64,000 nucleotides of DNA from Polyangium fumosum (lineage in GTDB: Bacteria; Myxococcota_A; Polyangia; Polyangiales; Polyangiaceae). A program made the position numbers and the translations under genes. Location: contig NZ_SSMQ01000044.1 of NCBI RefSeq assembly GCF_005144585.1, positions 44,859 through 108,858 of the forward strand. The letters run 5' to 3'. The notes under the pieces were generated by a model, which worked only from the letters and a program-made list of their open reading frames with translations, did not search any database and had not been told where the DNA came from. Shown here piece by piece: positions 21,792 through 35,220 of this stretch; within the stretch, counting starts at the first letter, position 1; the number at the start of each line of letters is the position of its first letter.

Positions 21792-22745
21792 ATGTTCGAC
21801 CTCGCCTCGACGCTCCTCGCCGCGGCGGCGGGCCCGGGCGCGCGCGCCGCGCCGACGCTCTTCGAGACGGCGACCAAGGCCCTCTTCCCCGTCGCCGCGT
21901 ACATCGCGCTCGCGCCCGTCCTCTGGTTCTTCTTCCGCGGCACGTGGCGCGAGCTCGACGTCGCGGCGCACGAGCACCAGCGAAAAACCCTCGCCGCGGG
22001 CTCCTACGATTACCGCCCCGCGGTGCTCTTCGTGATCACCGCGCTCGTGCTCACGCTCCAGGAATACTATGGCGGCCGTGATTTTTATGAAAATCACCTG
22101 AAGCCATTCTTGCGCGAGCTCGAAAAGCAGGGCGGATTCGGGATCGATCTCCGCAAGTGGAACGAGCTCTACGGCTACGGCTGGTGGGCATTCACGCGCG
22201 TGTTCGGGTACGTCGCGGTGCCCATGATCATCTGGAAGATCTGCTTCCGGAAGGACAGCCTGCTCGACATGGGCCTACGGGTCCGCGGCTTCTTGAAGCA
22301 CGCGTGGATCTACGGGCTTTGCCTCGCGGTCGTGGTCCCGGCGGTCGTGATCGTCTCGCGGGCCCCCGATTTCGGCACGTATTACCCGTTTTACAAGCAA
22401 TGCTCCCGCTCGTGGTTCGACCTCGCGATGTGGGAGATGATGTATTTCGCGCAGTTCTTCGCGCTCGAGGTCTTCTTCCGGGGCTTCTGGCTCTCGGGGT
22501 TGCGCACGACGCTCGGCTCCGGCGCGATCTTCGCGATGTGCGTGCCTTATTGCATGATTCATTATGGCAAGCCGTACCTCGAAGCGGCCGGCGCCGTGGT
22601 CGCGGGCATCGCGCTCGGCTCGCTCGCGATGCGCACGAAGAGCATCTACTCGGGCTTCCTCGTGCACGTGACGGTGGCCCTGCTCATGGATCTGCTCGCG
22701 CTCTCGCATCGAAACGCGCTGCCCACGTCGCTCTGGGGGCCCTGA
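21792..22745 (+). CDS. CPBP-family intramembrane protease with altered motif 1
   Basis: A 317-residue membrane protein with about eight hydrophobic segments. The C-terminal half matches the CPBP/Abi family: motif 1 region FFALEVFFRGFWLSGL (223-238), motif 3 His at 257 (MIHYGKP) and motif 4 His at 292 (HVTVALLMD). In the canonical EExxxR motif both Glu are expected; here the first is Leu225 while Glu226 and Arg230 are kept. CPBP enzymes include Rce1-like CAAX proteases and, in myxobacteria, the myxosortases that process MYXO-CTERM tails. Two such tailed proteins are encoded 4-9 kb downstream, but a functional link is only inference. It follows gltX by 6 nt. Confidence 0.85.
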   Translation: MFDLASTLLAAAAGPGARAAPTLFETATKALFPVAAYIALAPVLWFFFRGTWRELDVAAHEHQRKTLAAGSYDYRPAVLFVITALVLTLQEYYGGRDFYENHLKPFLRELEKQGGFGIDLRKWNELYGYGWWAFTRVFGYVAVPMIIWKICFRKDSLLDMGLRVRGFLKHAWIYGLCLAVVVPAVVIVSRAPDFGTYYPFYKQCSRSWFDLAMWEMMYFAQFFALEVFFRGFWLSGLRTTLGSGAIFAMCVPYCMIHYGKPYLEAAGAVVAGIALGSLAMRTKSIYSGFLVHVTVALLMDLLALSHRNALPTSLWGP

Positions 22746-22790
22746 ACGCTCCACGGGAAGCTTCGGTCCCCCTCGTCGGTTCGGCCCCGG

Positions 22791-23513
22791 ATGCCGCCGC
22801 CCGATCGTGTGCTATCCTGGCCTCGCTTGGCCGCCACTTCGCTCCCCTCTGCGCGCGCTGCCGTCGGCCTCCTCGGCCTCGGGGTGGCGTTGCTCCTCGT
22901 CCCTGGTCACGCGCGCGCCGACATCTATACCTACACGGACGCGCAGGGAAACGTGCACGTCACGAGCCAACCCGTCCAAGCCGGAAAATCGGGCGGGAAG
23001 ATGGATCGAATCACGAGCGGAGACGGAACCAAATCGCGCAAGAAGGCCGCGCAGCTTTTCACGGTGTCGATGCCGAGTGATCGATCGCCCGAGCGTTTTG
23101 GACGGTACGACTCGTGGATCCGGGAAGGCGCGCGTCTTTATCGGCTTCCGGAGGAGCTGATTCGCGCGATCATCAAGTGCGAGAGCGACTTCGATCCGCG
23201 CGCGGTCTCGCCCACGGGCGCGCAGGGCCTGATGCAGCTCATGCCGGCGACGGCGCTGCGAATGCAGGTGCGTGACGCCTTTGATCCTCGCGAAAACATC
23301 CTCGGCGGCTCGCGTTATCTGCGGGTGCTCGCGAACATGTTCAACGGCGATCTCGAGCTCACGGTCGCTGGCTACAACGCGGGCGAAAACGCGGTGATGA
23401 AGTACCAGGGCATCCCACCCTACGAGGAAACGCAAGGGTACGTGGGCTGCGTGGTGGGGCATTATCGCAGCTTCAAAGCCGCGCGCGCGCCGCAGACGCC
23501 CGAAGACCCCTGA
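22791..23513 (+). CDS. Lytic transglycosylase (SLT domain) with DUF4124-like N-terminus
   Basis: A 240-residue secreted murein lyase. A signal peptide covers about residues 21-43 (hydrophobic core VGLLGLGVALLLV, cut after ARA). A short DUF4124-type motif follows (IYTYTDAQGNVHVTS), then an SLT/GEWL domain from about 115: catalytic Glu131 in KCESDFDP, then PTGAQGLMQLMP and AGYNAGENAV. It should cleave peptidoglycan to 1,6-anhydro muropeptides in the periplasm. The gene stands 45 nt after the CPBP protease. Confidence 0.92.
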   Translation: MPPPDRVLSWPRLAATSLPSARAAVGLLGLGVALLLVPGHARADIYTYTDAQGNVHVTSQPVQAGKSGGKMDRITSGDGTKSRKKAAQLFTVSMPSDRSPERFGRYDSWIREGARLYRLPEELIRAIIKCESDFDPRAVSPTGAQGLMQLMPATALRMQVRDAFDPRENILGGSRYLRVLANMFNGDLELTVAGYNAGENAVMKYQGIPPYEETQGYVGCVVGHYRSFKAARAPQTPEDP

Positions 23514-23624
23514 CCCGCTCCCCCCATCGACCGCTCGCGCAACGCAGCGCAGCAATCGGGAGGCACCGCCACTCGCTGGAGACCCCGCGGCCGCCCCTGT
23601 GCTAAGATCGCCCCTTCCTGCGGG

Positions 23625-23652
23625 TTGCACGGACGCCCGATTGTTCTATATG
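23625..23652 (+). promoter_or_regulatory. Candidate sigma-70-type promoter of kamA
   Basis: TTGCAC (23625-23630) and TATATG (23647-23652) separated by 16 bp, in a 201-nt gap that is otherwise featureless and less GC-rich than its surroundings. The predicted transcript would start near 23660 and leave a leader of about 55 nt before the kamA ATG. Confidence 0.42.
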
Positions 23653-23714
23653 GCGCTCGTCAGCCGGGCGAGCCCGAGGGCCGCCGCCATAAAAAACCCG
23701 CTTGGGGGCGAACC

Positions 23715-25097
23715 ATGACTGCCCAAAGCCTCGTCGAGCTCAGCAAACGCACCTACGAAATCGTACCGCTCAAGCCCCCGGTCGAGCCGGCGCGGCTCGA
23801 GTACAAGAACTTCAAGGAAGCGCCGGACTGGCGGAGGATTCCCGCCTATGCCGACGTCACCGAGGAGCAATTCCTCGATCATCGCTGGCAGTCGAAGAAA
23901 TCGATCACCCGGCCCGACAAACTGCTCGAAGCCCTGCGTGATCTCGTCTCCGAGGAGTTCATCAAGGACGCGACCGAGGGCTTCGCCCGCGCGCCGATGA
24001 GCGTGCGCGTCTCGCCGTACCTCCTTTCGCTCATCGACTGGAACGACCCCTATCGGGATCCGCTGCGCACCCAGTTCATCCCGCTGAAATCGCGCTTCTT
24101 GCCGGATCACCCGAAGCTCGGGCTCGACTCGCTGCACGAGCGCGCGGACGCGCCCGTCCCGGGGCTCACGCACCGCTACATCGACAAGGCCCTCTTCCTC
24201 CCGCTCGATACCTGCCCGGTCTACTGCCGCTTCTGCACGCGGAGTTATGCCGTCGGCATCGACACCGAGGAGGTCGAGAAGACCCACTTCAAGGTCGACG
24301 AGGATCGCTGGCGGGCCGCGTACACGTACATCTCCTCGCGGCCCGAGCTCGAGGACATCGTGGTCTCGGGCGGCGACGCGTACAACCTGCGGCCCGAGCA
24401 GATTCGCTCGATTGGCGAGACGCTGCTCGGCATGACGAACATCCGCCGCATCCGCCTGGCCACGAAGGGCCCGGCCGTGATGCCGCAGAAGATCCTGACG
24501 GACAACGAGTGGATCGACGCCGTCACGTACATCTCCGACCTCGGCCGCAAGCTGCACAAGGAGGTCGCGGTCCACACGCACTTCAACAACCCGAACGAGA
24601 TCACGGGCATCACGCGCGACGCCATGCAGAAGCTCTTCGAGCGTGGGATCCGCGTGCGCAACCAGAGCGTGCTCATCCGCGGCGTGAACGACGAGCCGGA
24701 GACGATGAAGCTCCTCGTCAAGCGCCTCGGCCACCTCAACGTGCAGCCCTATTACGTGTACGTGCACGACCTCGTGAAGGGCGCCGAGGATCTACGCACG
24801 ACCGTGGCCACGGGCGAGCACATCGAGACGCACGTGCGTGGCTCGACCGCGGGGTTCAACACGCCGACCGTGGTCGTCGACGCCCCCGGCGGCGGCGGCA
24901 AGCGCGACGTGCACTCGTACGAGTTCTACGATCGCACCACGGGCATCAGCATCTTCGAGAGCCCGAGCGTCAAGCCCGGCCAGAAGTACCTGTACTTCGA
25001 TCCGATCGATCGGCTGCCGGACGAGGGGCGCGCCCGCTGGGCCGATCCGCGCGAGCATCAGGTGATGATCGACGAGGCGATGCGCGCGATCTCGTGA
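23715..25097 (+). CDS. kamA: Lysine 2,3-aminomutase (radical SAM, PLP)
   Basis: A 460-residue radical SAM enzyme interconverting L-alpha-lysine and L-beta-lysine. The cluster motif CxxxCxxC is C167/C171/C174 (CPVYCRFC) and the PLP lysine is in PGGGGKRD (near 395). The Asp of RGVND and the Asp of VVDAPGGGGK, which bind the substrate epsilon-amino group in clostridial KAM, are kept; this favours lysine over glutamate as substrate. The start is ATG 23715. It is a single-gene unit with its own candidate promoter and a clear terminator. With kdd at 7043 it suggests lysine catabolism through the aminomutase pathway; beta-lysine formation for other uses is the alternative. Confidence 0.93.
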   Translation: MTAQSLVELSKRTYEIVPLKPPVEPARLEYKNFKEAPDWRRIPAYADVTEEQFLDHRWQSKKSITRPDKLLEALRDLVSEEFIKDATEGFARAPMSVRVSPYLLSLIDWNDPYRDPLRTQFIPLKSRFLPDHPKLGLDSLHERADAPVPGLTHRYIDKALFLPLDTCPVYCRFCTRSYAVGIDTEEVEKTHFKVDEDRWRAAYTYISSRPELEDIVVSGGDAYNLRPEQIRSIGETLLGMTNIRRIRLATKGPAVMPQKILTDNEWIDAVTYISDLGRKLHKEVAVHTHFNNPNEITGITRDAMQKLFERGIRVRNQSVLIRGVNDEPETMKLLVKRLGHLNVQPYYVYVHDLVKGAEDLRTTVATGEHIETHVRGSTAGFNTPTVVVDAPGGGGKRDVHSYEFYDRTTGISIFESPSVKPGQKYLYFDPIDRLPDEGRARWADPREHQVMIDEAMRAIS

Positions 25098-25119
25098 TCG
25101 ACGCAGCAGCGTGAGCACG

Positions 25120-25156
25120 AAGGGCTCTGCTCGGACGAACCGGGCAGAGCCCTTTT
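25120..25156 (+). terminator. Rho-independent terminator of kamA
   Basis: An 11-bp stem (AAGGGCTCTGC / GCAGAGCCCTT), extended inside by CGG/CCG, followed by TTTT. It begins 22 bases after the kamA stop and separates kamA from the convergent WYL regulator gene, which ends at 25159. Confidence 0.85.
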
Positions 25157-25158
25157 GG

Positions 25159-26376
25159 CTACGACGAGCGGCTCTTCTTGACCTTCGGCCGATCCTCCGG
25201 ATCGGCCTCGTAGTTCGCCACCGCCTGCTCGAGCTCCTTCTTCACGCGCACCACGAGATCCGGGGGCTCGAGCACGCGCGCCGTCTCGCCGAAGCCGAGG
25301 ACCCACGAGGTCAGCTCCGTCATGTCGCCGATGTCGAGCGACAAGCGCACGCCCCCGCCTTGTAGCTCCTCGATCACCTGCGACGGGTGCACCTTGCGGG
25401 TCCGTACGAAGTCGGCGACCTTCGCGCTGAAGTCGATCACCACGTGCGTCGACGCGCCGCCCGACCAGATGCCGAACGTGCCCTGGAAGTAGTCCTCGAC
25501 CCGGAAGTCCGCGGGCAAGTCGAAGCGCTCCGTCGTCGCGCACTCCGTGTCGCGCATGCGGTCGAGCAAGAACGTGCGGATCTCGCCGCGGCCGGCGTGC
25601 AAGCCGACGCAGTAGATCGCGTCCTTGTAGAGCACCATCGCGTAGGGATGGATGACGACCTTGTCCTCGCGCCCGTCCTTCGCGCGTCGATATCGGCACG
25701 AGAGCGGCCGTAGATCCGCGACCGCCTGGAAGAGATCGTCGAGCGCCTCCGTGTGCGCCGCGTAGTCCTTCGGCGCGAACGGCAGGTAGAGGAAGCGCTC
25801 TTCGAGCCGCGCGTCGGCCACGCCCGCGTTCGGTCCGCGGCCAGGGCGGCGCGCGACGCCGAGGAGCTGCTGCGCCGCGAGGTCGATCTCTTCGTAGAGC
25901 GTCGAGCCACGCATCGGCTCGAACAGGCGCCGCGCGGCGAGCAGCGCATATGCCTGCGTGCGGCGGACCTCGACGCGCCGGGGTGCTTCTCCGGGGGCGA
26001 GGCGCCAGAGCCGCGTCCCGCCCGGCTTGCTCGTGGTCGAGACGAGATCGAGATCCCGCCGCACCTCCGCGAGGTAGCGGCGCATCGATCGCGGCGTCAC
26101 GTCGAGCTCCCGGGCGAGCTCGTAGATCGTCAGGCCCTTCGGGTGCCGCTGCAAGAGCGCGCGCAGCGTGTCGAGGCGCCGGTGCTGCGTGAACGGGCCT
26201 TTCGGCCGGCCTCGGGGGCGCGTGGACGCAGCGGACGAGGACGCGCCTTGCGGGCTCGCTTGGGGCGCCCTCGCTTCGGAGGCCGCGGCGCGGCCCGAGA
26301 CGGCGAGCGCGGCGGGCGCGGCGCGGCGCGCGGAGGAGAGTGCATCGCGTCCAGTGCTCGAAGTGCCGGATCCCAC
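25159..26376 (-). CDS. WYL-domain transcriptional regulator
   Basis: A DNA-binding regulator. After a basic, Ala-rich, probably disordered N-terminus there is a winged helix-turn-helix of DeoR type (RLDTLRALLQRHPKGLTIYE through DVTPRSMRRYLAEV), then a WYL domain (IHPYAMVLYKDAIYCVGLHA, split here from the preceding strand) and a WCX-like C-terminal part. WYL domains sense ligands, often nucleic-acid related. The start is uncertain: GTG 26376 (405 residues, weak GAAGGTG upstream), GTG 26385, or an upstream codon at 26559 that adds 61 residues. It ends convergent with kamA and begins divergent from the first MopE-like gene; control of either is not shown. Confidence 0.85.
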   Translation of the reverse strand: MGSGTSSTGRDALSSARRAAPAALAVSGRAAASEARAPQASPQGASSSAASTRPRGRPKGPFTQHRRLDTLRALLQRHPKGLTIYELARELDVTPRSMRRYLAEVRRDLDLVSTTSKPGGTRLWRLAPGEAPRRVEVRRTQAYALLAARRLFEPMRGSTLYEEIDLAAQQLLGVARRPGRGPNAGVADARLEERFLYLPFAPKDYAAHTEALDDLFQAVADLRPLSCRYRRAKDGREDKVVIHPYAMVLYKDAIYCVGLHAGRGEIRTFLLDRMRDTECATTERFDLPADFRVEDYFQGTFGIWSGGASTHVVIDFSAKVADFVRTRKVHPSQVIEELQGGGVRLSLDIGDMTELTSWVLGFGETARVLEPPDLVVRVKKELEQAVANYEADPEDRPKVKKSRSS

Positions 26377-26720
26377 GGTACGCACCTTCGTGTATCGCAA
26401 CGAGCGCCTGCGGGAAAGCGCGTTCGTGGGTCTCCCACAGGCTTCGCTTGCGCGGGCCTCATTCGGGCGGGTTTTCCGGGTTCGTCCGGGTGTATGACCC
26501 CGGTTTGGGGCCGAGGCGCGAGCTTTCGTGTCGAGGGCTTGACGTCCGTGGGGCACCATGCCGAACGGCTGTCTTCTGGACTTGGGAAACTCGCGCCTTG
26601 CTGGATCGCGAGCTTGCGTGCGACCATGGACCGCTGGCGTGCGTACGTGCTCTGCGGTTCACCCCGGTCCCGGGGGAAGCGCGGGACACGCCCGACGCGG
26701 GTCAGCGGGGACAGGACACG
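26377..26720. other. Intergenic region between WYL regulator and MopE-like gene 1
   Basis: About 344 nt between divergent genes. I see no tRNA, no strong hairpin and no convincing -35/-10 pair, although it should hold both promoters. If the WYL gene starts at 26559 the gap shrinks to 161 nt. GGGGACAGGAC ahead of 26721 could serve as ribosome-binding site of the downstream gene. Confidence 0.5.
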
Positions 26721-30662
<3,942 letters not shown>

Positions 30663-31218
30663 TTCCACCCTCCCATGGCTCGTGACCGCGGCGGGGCCCG
30701 CCCTCGCCGCGGGTCTCACGCATTTTGATCCCTTGCGCAACCATTGCTCGTGCTCGTCATGGCGCGCCGGCTTCCGATCCTGAGAATCAGGAGGCAATGG
30801 CGAGCGCCTGGCACCTGCTCCACAAGTGTTATCGACCCGCGGGCGGAGACGAGCCGATGGGCCGCAGCTTACGGCCCCGGTGAACACCGCCTCCAACCCG
30901 CGCGGAGCGGAGCCCACCCCAGGGCCCCGAACGGGCTACTTCACTGAAATCATGACGGAAAACGCCCCTTCGTCCGTCCCGATCAAGAGAGTTTACGCCT
31001 TGCACGAACTCTTGTAGGGTGGACGAGCATCATCTTCCTCGGCGGACTTGGATCGAGCGGTCTCTCGTCCGGCGACCGCCGGCAGGCGTGGTGTGGAAAC
31101 CCGTGCGTCGAAACAAACCTCTGCTTTGCAAAATCCGCGTTCTTCCCGTTCCTACTTTCCTTCGGCCCGGCGCTCGTCGCGGCATGACGAGGTCCCCCGA
31201 GGACTGGATTACGAGAAC
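30663..31218. other. Intergenic region between the two MopE-like paralogues
   Basis: 556 nt without a convincing gene. It begins with a 40-nt remnant of the third gene's 5' end (listed separately), then a small hairpin TCCTGA-GAA-TCAGGA at 30778-30792 that could mark the transcript end. TTTACG (30992-30997) and TAGGGT (31015-31020) with 17-bp spacing form a weak promoter candidate for paralogue 2. Codon statistics and frames do not support an ORF here. Confidence 0.5.
30675..30714 (+). pseudogene. Remnant of the signal-peptide region of the downstream lipoprotein gene
   Basis: 30675-30714 aligns with 35243-35282, codons 8-21 of the lipoprotein gene, with 37 of 40 bases identical. In the same frame it still reads WLVTAAGPALAAG against WLVAAAGLTLAAG. 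The start codon region is shortened and lost. It stands in the same place relative to the end of paralogue 1 as the lipoprotein gene does to paralogue 2, so it is best explained as a leftover of a larger duplication. Confidence 0.75.
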
Positions 31219-34200
31219 ATGAACAGGACCTTTTTCCCCTTCCGTAGCATCGGCCGTCGCAAGCTTGGTATCGCGTCGGTCCTTTCTGGTGCGGCCTTCG
31301 TGGCCGCCGCGTCGCTCGTGGCGCCGCCCGCCTCCGCCCAGGAGCCGGCTGCGTGCCTGAGCGCGGATCCGAAGGACTGGCCTTCGTCGGCAAAGCCGTA
31401 CTTCATGATCCTCTTCGACACCTCGGGGTCAATGACGACCGGCGTCCCGAACAACTTGAACCCCGTGCCCGACTCGTGCGGCTTCGGGAAGACCCGCATC
31501 ACCCACGCCAAATGCGCGCTTCGGAAGATGTTCCACGCGTTCGGCGGGCAGGTGAACTTCGGGCTCGCCGCGTTCCTGCGCGGAACGGCCACCGGCTGCA
31601 CGGCCTCCTGCGCGGACGCCGGCACCGGCGAGGGGGAAGGAAACGGCACCTGCTTCTGGAGTGGGTTCTCGGGCGGCTGCGGGGTGGAGCCAACGGTGCT
31701 GCCATTCTCTGCGGGTCGTCAGGCCGCAGAGATCCTCGTCCCGATGCAGATCGACAACTTCTACGCGCCGCCGCTGCAGAATTCGAACATCCCGGAGCTG
31801 CTCAACTGGGTCGACAACAACTGCGCGCAGCACCCGACGCGGCCGCTCGGCTACGAGCTATGGGCAGAAGGCGAGACGCCGTTGAACGGCATCCTGCGCG
31901 ACGCCTACCGATACCTCTCGGACCAATGGGTGCGACCGACCACCGGAACGACGTTCGAGTCCCCGATCTCGCAGTTCGGCGAGCGTGCCTGCCGCACCAT
32001 CAACGTGATCCTCATCAACGATGGCCAGGAGAATTGCGACACGGAGGCCGGTGCCGCGCCCGACGCGGCCGCAGCTCTTCTCACAGGCTTCAATCGCGGC
32101 GGGATCCAATGGTCGGTCAAGACGCACGTGATCGACTTCGGCAGTTCGTCTGCACTCAACAACGCGATCGCAGCGGCCGGTGGCACGGGAACGGCGACGC
32201 CGGCGACGAACGAGACGCAGCTCTCGACGGCGCTCGCGAACATCATCGCCTCCGCCATCAAGCCCGAGACCTGCGACAACGCTGATAACAACTGCAACGG
32301 CTGCACGGACGAGGGCTTCGCCCATTACTGCAACCGGGACCAGACCTGCTGTACGTGGTCGACGCCGGCCCAGCGTACGACGTGCCTCTCGACGTACCAG
32401 AGCACGATCACCACGGCGAACCCGGGCGGCGACCTGACGAAGCTGCCCTGCACGACGCCCACGCAGGCGACCCAGCCGGCCACCTGGCTCTGCTACAACC
32501 CCAAGGAGAGCTGCGACAACGTCGACAACAACTGCGATCCGGGGCCCGCATTCGACGGCGACGCGGCGAACACGATCGACGAGGGCGTGAACAAGTGCGG
32601 CAACCCCGCGCATTGTCCCAAGCCGGAGACCTGCAACAGCCAGGACGACGATTGCGACGGGCAAACCGACGAGGGCGGCGTGTGCGTCATGCCGTGCGTC
32701 CCGTCGCCCGAGATCTGCGACGGCTGTGACAACGACTGCGACGGCGTTGCGGACAACGGCGCGCCGAGCGCGGCCTGCGGCCAGACCACCCCGGCGAACT
32801 GCGCCGGCACGCTGACGTGCAAAGCGGCGCAGAACGTGGCGATCCCCGGCGCTTGCGTGGCGAGCGGCGGCGGGTTCAACGCCTGCACGAACAACCCGCA
32901 GGTCGAGACCTGCGACAACCAGGACAACGATTGCGACGGCACCGTCGACGAAGGCGTGCCGGCCCAGCAGTGCGTGCCCGTCGGCACGCCGTCGAACCTG
33001 AACTACGGCGCGAACAGCCAGTGCAAGCGGGGCTTGCAACCCTGCAATGGCACGTGCCAGGGCTTCGTCGGGCCGAGCGCGGAGATCTGCGACGGCATCG
33101 ACAACGATTGCGACGGCGTGGTCGACGAGAGCCCCTTCGGCGTCGGGACGCCTTGCGGCAACAACCAGGCGCCGTGCACCACCGGCCTCACGGCCTGCGT
33201 CAACGGCGCGCTCGTCTGCCAGGGCGGCGTGCAGCCGGGTCCCGAGGTCTGCGACGGCAAGGACAACGATTGCGACGGCTCGATCGACGAGACGCCGCTC
33301 GCGGACGCGCCGACCGGCGCCAACAACGGCTGCTGGACCGAGCCGGGCAATTGCTGCACGTTCGGCAATCTCACGTGGTGCCCGCCGACCGGCGCGACCT
33401 GCACGGGCACGGGCACGCTCACGGCGCCGTGCAACACGGGCAAGCTCGTCTGTCAGGGCACGCAGAAGTGGGTCTGCTCGAACCCGAAGGCCCCGAGCCC
33501 GGAGGTCTGCGACGGGCTCGACAACAACTGCAATGGCATGCTCGATGACGGCAGCCTCCCGCAGGTTGGCACGACGTGCGGCTCCGGTCAGGGCGAGTGC
33601 AAGACGGGCACGCTCGTCTGCGCTGGGGGCGTGCTCGATTGCACGAACGACGTCGGTCCGGTGTCCGAGATCTGCGACGGCAAGGACAACGATTGCGACG
33701 GCGTGAACGACAACGGCATCCCCTCCGGCGGACCGTGCGTTCCGACGTACGACACGACGCTTTATCCGGGCGATCGCAGCGCCTCGCCGTGCACGCCGGG
33801 TGAGTTCCTCTGCAATGGCGCGGCCGGCGTGGAGTGCCTCGGCGGCTATGCGCCGCAGCCCGAAGTCTGCGACGGCATCGACAACGACTGCGACGGCAAG
33901 GTCGACGAGAGCGGCCCTGGGCCCGACGGCGTCGACGGCTCGATGAACCCGCAACCCATGCCGGCCGGCAGCATCGGTCAGGCCTGCGGCGTGGAGACGG
34001 GCGAGTGCAAGCAGGGCGCGTACGGCTGCGTGAACGGCGGGTTCGTCTGCACGGGCGAGGTCACGCCGGTCCTCGAGGTCTGCGATTGCTCCGACAACGA
34101 CTGCGACGGCCAGAACGACAACCCCAACAACGGCATCCCGCTGTGCAGCACCGGCAAGGAGTGCGTGAAGGGGAGCGCGGGCGTGTGCCAGTGCGCGAGC

Positions 34201-35220
34201 GCGTGCAATCCCGGCAAGGAGTATCCGTGCCCGCCCGGCCAGCAATGCCAGCAGGTGACGGAGAGCTCGACGGGTGAGAGCCTCGGCTTCTACTGCGTGT
34301 CGGAGCCCTGCGCCGATTGCGAGCTGAAGACGGTCAAGGACGCGAACGGGAATGTGCTCTGCGCGCCCGCCGATACGCCGGCCGACGCGAATTGCAACAA
34401 GCCGCCCGTGTGCGTCTGCAAGGGCCAGGCAGGCTGCAAGGATCCGTGCGACGGCGTGAGCTGCGGCGCCGGCCAGGTCTGCGCGAACGAAGGGCCGAAC
34501 GCCGGCAAGTGCGTGGTGGACAACTGCTACAACGTGCCTTGCACCGGCTGCAACAAGGTCTGCAACCTCGGCTCGTGCGTGAACAACCCGTGCCAGCCGG
34601 ATAGCTGCCCGGTCGATCAGATCTGCAAACCGAGCACCGATTTCACCACGTTCACGTGCGTCGCGACCTGCGCGAACGTGGAGTGCCCGGCGGGCCAGGT
34701 TTGCCAGGGCGGTACGTGCGTCGAGGCCTGCAGCCCGAATTGCGGCCCCGATCAATACTGCGACCTCGCCCAGACCCCGCCGACGTGCGTCCAGAACCAG
34801 TGCGCCGGCGCCTGCGCGAGCGGCGGCTGCTGCAACCCGGTGACGGGCGCCTGCGGCAATTGCCCCTGCGAGGGTGTCGTTTGCCCCGAGGGTCAGGTTT
34901 GCCAGAACGACTGCCCGCCGGGCGTCGCTTGCAACCGCGGTGAATGCGTCGAGCCGATGGGCGGTACGGGCTCGACCACGGGTTCGGGCGGCTCGGGTGG
35001 CTCGGGCGGCGACGGCGGCATGGCCGGCGCGGGCCCCGGCACGGGTGGATCGGCCGGCACGCCCGACAACGGCGCGTGGGGCCTCGCGACGGGCGGCGGC
35101 GGTTGCTCTTGCTCTGCGGCAGGCGATTCTCGGTCGCCGGCTGGCTGGCTCGCGCTCCTCGGTTTGCCCTTGGCTTTCGTTCGCCGCCGTCGTTCGGCGC
35201 GCAACGTGGAGGTTGCGTGA
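31219..35220 (+). CDS. Secreted vWA and MopE-repeat protein with MYXO-CTERM-like tail, paralogue 2
   Basis: A 1333-residue protein built like paralogue 1: signal peptide ending near PASAQ, vWA domain with DTSGS MIDAS start in FMILFDTSGSMT, eleven MopE-type motifs in the same order, EGF-like Cys-rich segments, a Gly/Ser linker and the MYXO-CTERM-like tail GGGGCSCSAAG then WLALLGLPLAFV then RRRR. Differences are concentrated in the vWA domain, which has an extra Gly-rich insert (TGEGEGNG), and in the linkers. ATG 31219 gives a clean signal peptide. The stop overlaps the start of the next gene (GTGATGA), so the lipoprotein is translationally coupled. The likely site is the cell surface; the role is unknown, with metal binding or adhesion plausible. 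Confidence 0.9.
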   Translation: MNRTFFPFRSIGRRKLGIASVLSGAAFVAAASLVAPPASAQEPAACLSADPKDWPSSAKPYFMILFDTSGSMTTGVPNNLNPVPDSCGFGKTRITHAKCALRKMFHAFGGQVNFGLAAFLRGTATGCTASCADAGTGEGEGNGTCFWSGFSGGCGVEPTVLPFSAGRQAAEILVPMQIDNFYAPPLQNSNIPELLNWVDNNCAQHPTRPLGYELWAEGETPLNGILRDAYRYLSDQWVRPTTGTTFESPISQFGERACRTINVILINDGQENCDTEAGAAPDAAAALLTGFNRGGIQWSVKTHVIDFGSSSALNNAIAAAGGTGTATPATNETQLSTALANIIASAIKPETCDNADNNCNGCTDEGFAHYCNRDQTCCTWSTPAQRTTCLSTYQSTITTANPGGDLTKLPCTTPTQATQPATWLCYNPKESCDNVDNNCDPGPAFDGDAANTIDEGVNKCGNPAHCPKPETCNSQDDDCDGQTDEGGVCVMPCVPSPEICDGCDNDCDGVADNGAPSAACGQTTPANCAGTLTCKAAQNVAIPGACVASGGGFNACTNNPQVETCDNQDNDCDGTVDEGVPAQQCVPVGTPSNLNYGANSQCKRGLQPCNGTCQGFVGPSAEICDGIDNDCDGVVDESPFGVGTPCGNNQAPCTTGLTACVNGALVCQGGVQPGPEVCDGKDNDCDGSIDETPLADAPTGANNGCWTEPGNCCTFGNLTWCPPTGATCTGTGTLTAPCNTGKLVCQGTQKWVCSNPKAPSPEVCDGLDNNCNGMLDDGSLPQVGTTCGSGQGECKTGTLVCAGGVLDCTNDVGPVSEICDGKDNDCDGVNDNGIPSGGPCVPTYDTTLYPGDRSASPCTPGEFLCNGAAGVECLGGYAPQPEVCDGIDNDCDGKVDESGPGPDGVDGSMNPQPMPAGSIGQACGVETGECKQGAYGCVNGGFVCTGEVTPVLEVCDCSDNDCDGQNDNPNNGIPLCSTGKECVKGSAGVCQCASACNPGKEYPCPPGQQCQQVTESSTGESLGFYCVSEPCADCELKTVKDANGNVLCAPADTPADANCNKPPVCVCKGQAGCKDPCDGVSCGAGQVCANEGPNAGKCVVDNCYNVPCTGCNKVCNLGSCVNNPCQPDSCPVDQICKPSTDFTTFTCVATCANVECPAGQVCQGGTCVEACSPNCGPDQYCDLAQTPPTCVQNQCAGACASGGCCNPVTGACGNCPCEGVVCPEGQVCQNDCPPGVACNRGECVEPMGGTGSTTGSGGSGGSGGDGGMAGAGPGTGGSAGTPDNGAWGLATGGGGCSCSAAGDSRSPAGWLALLGLPLAFVRRRRSARNVEVA

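Noticed and set aside
31858..34755. Minus-strand open frame (965 codons) across the second MopE-like gene
   Set aside because: Same antisense artefact of the repeated motif in GC-rich DNA.
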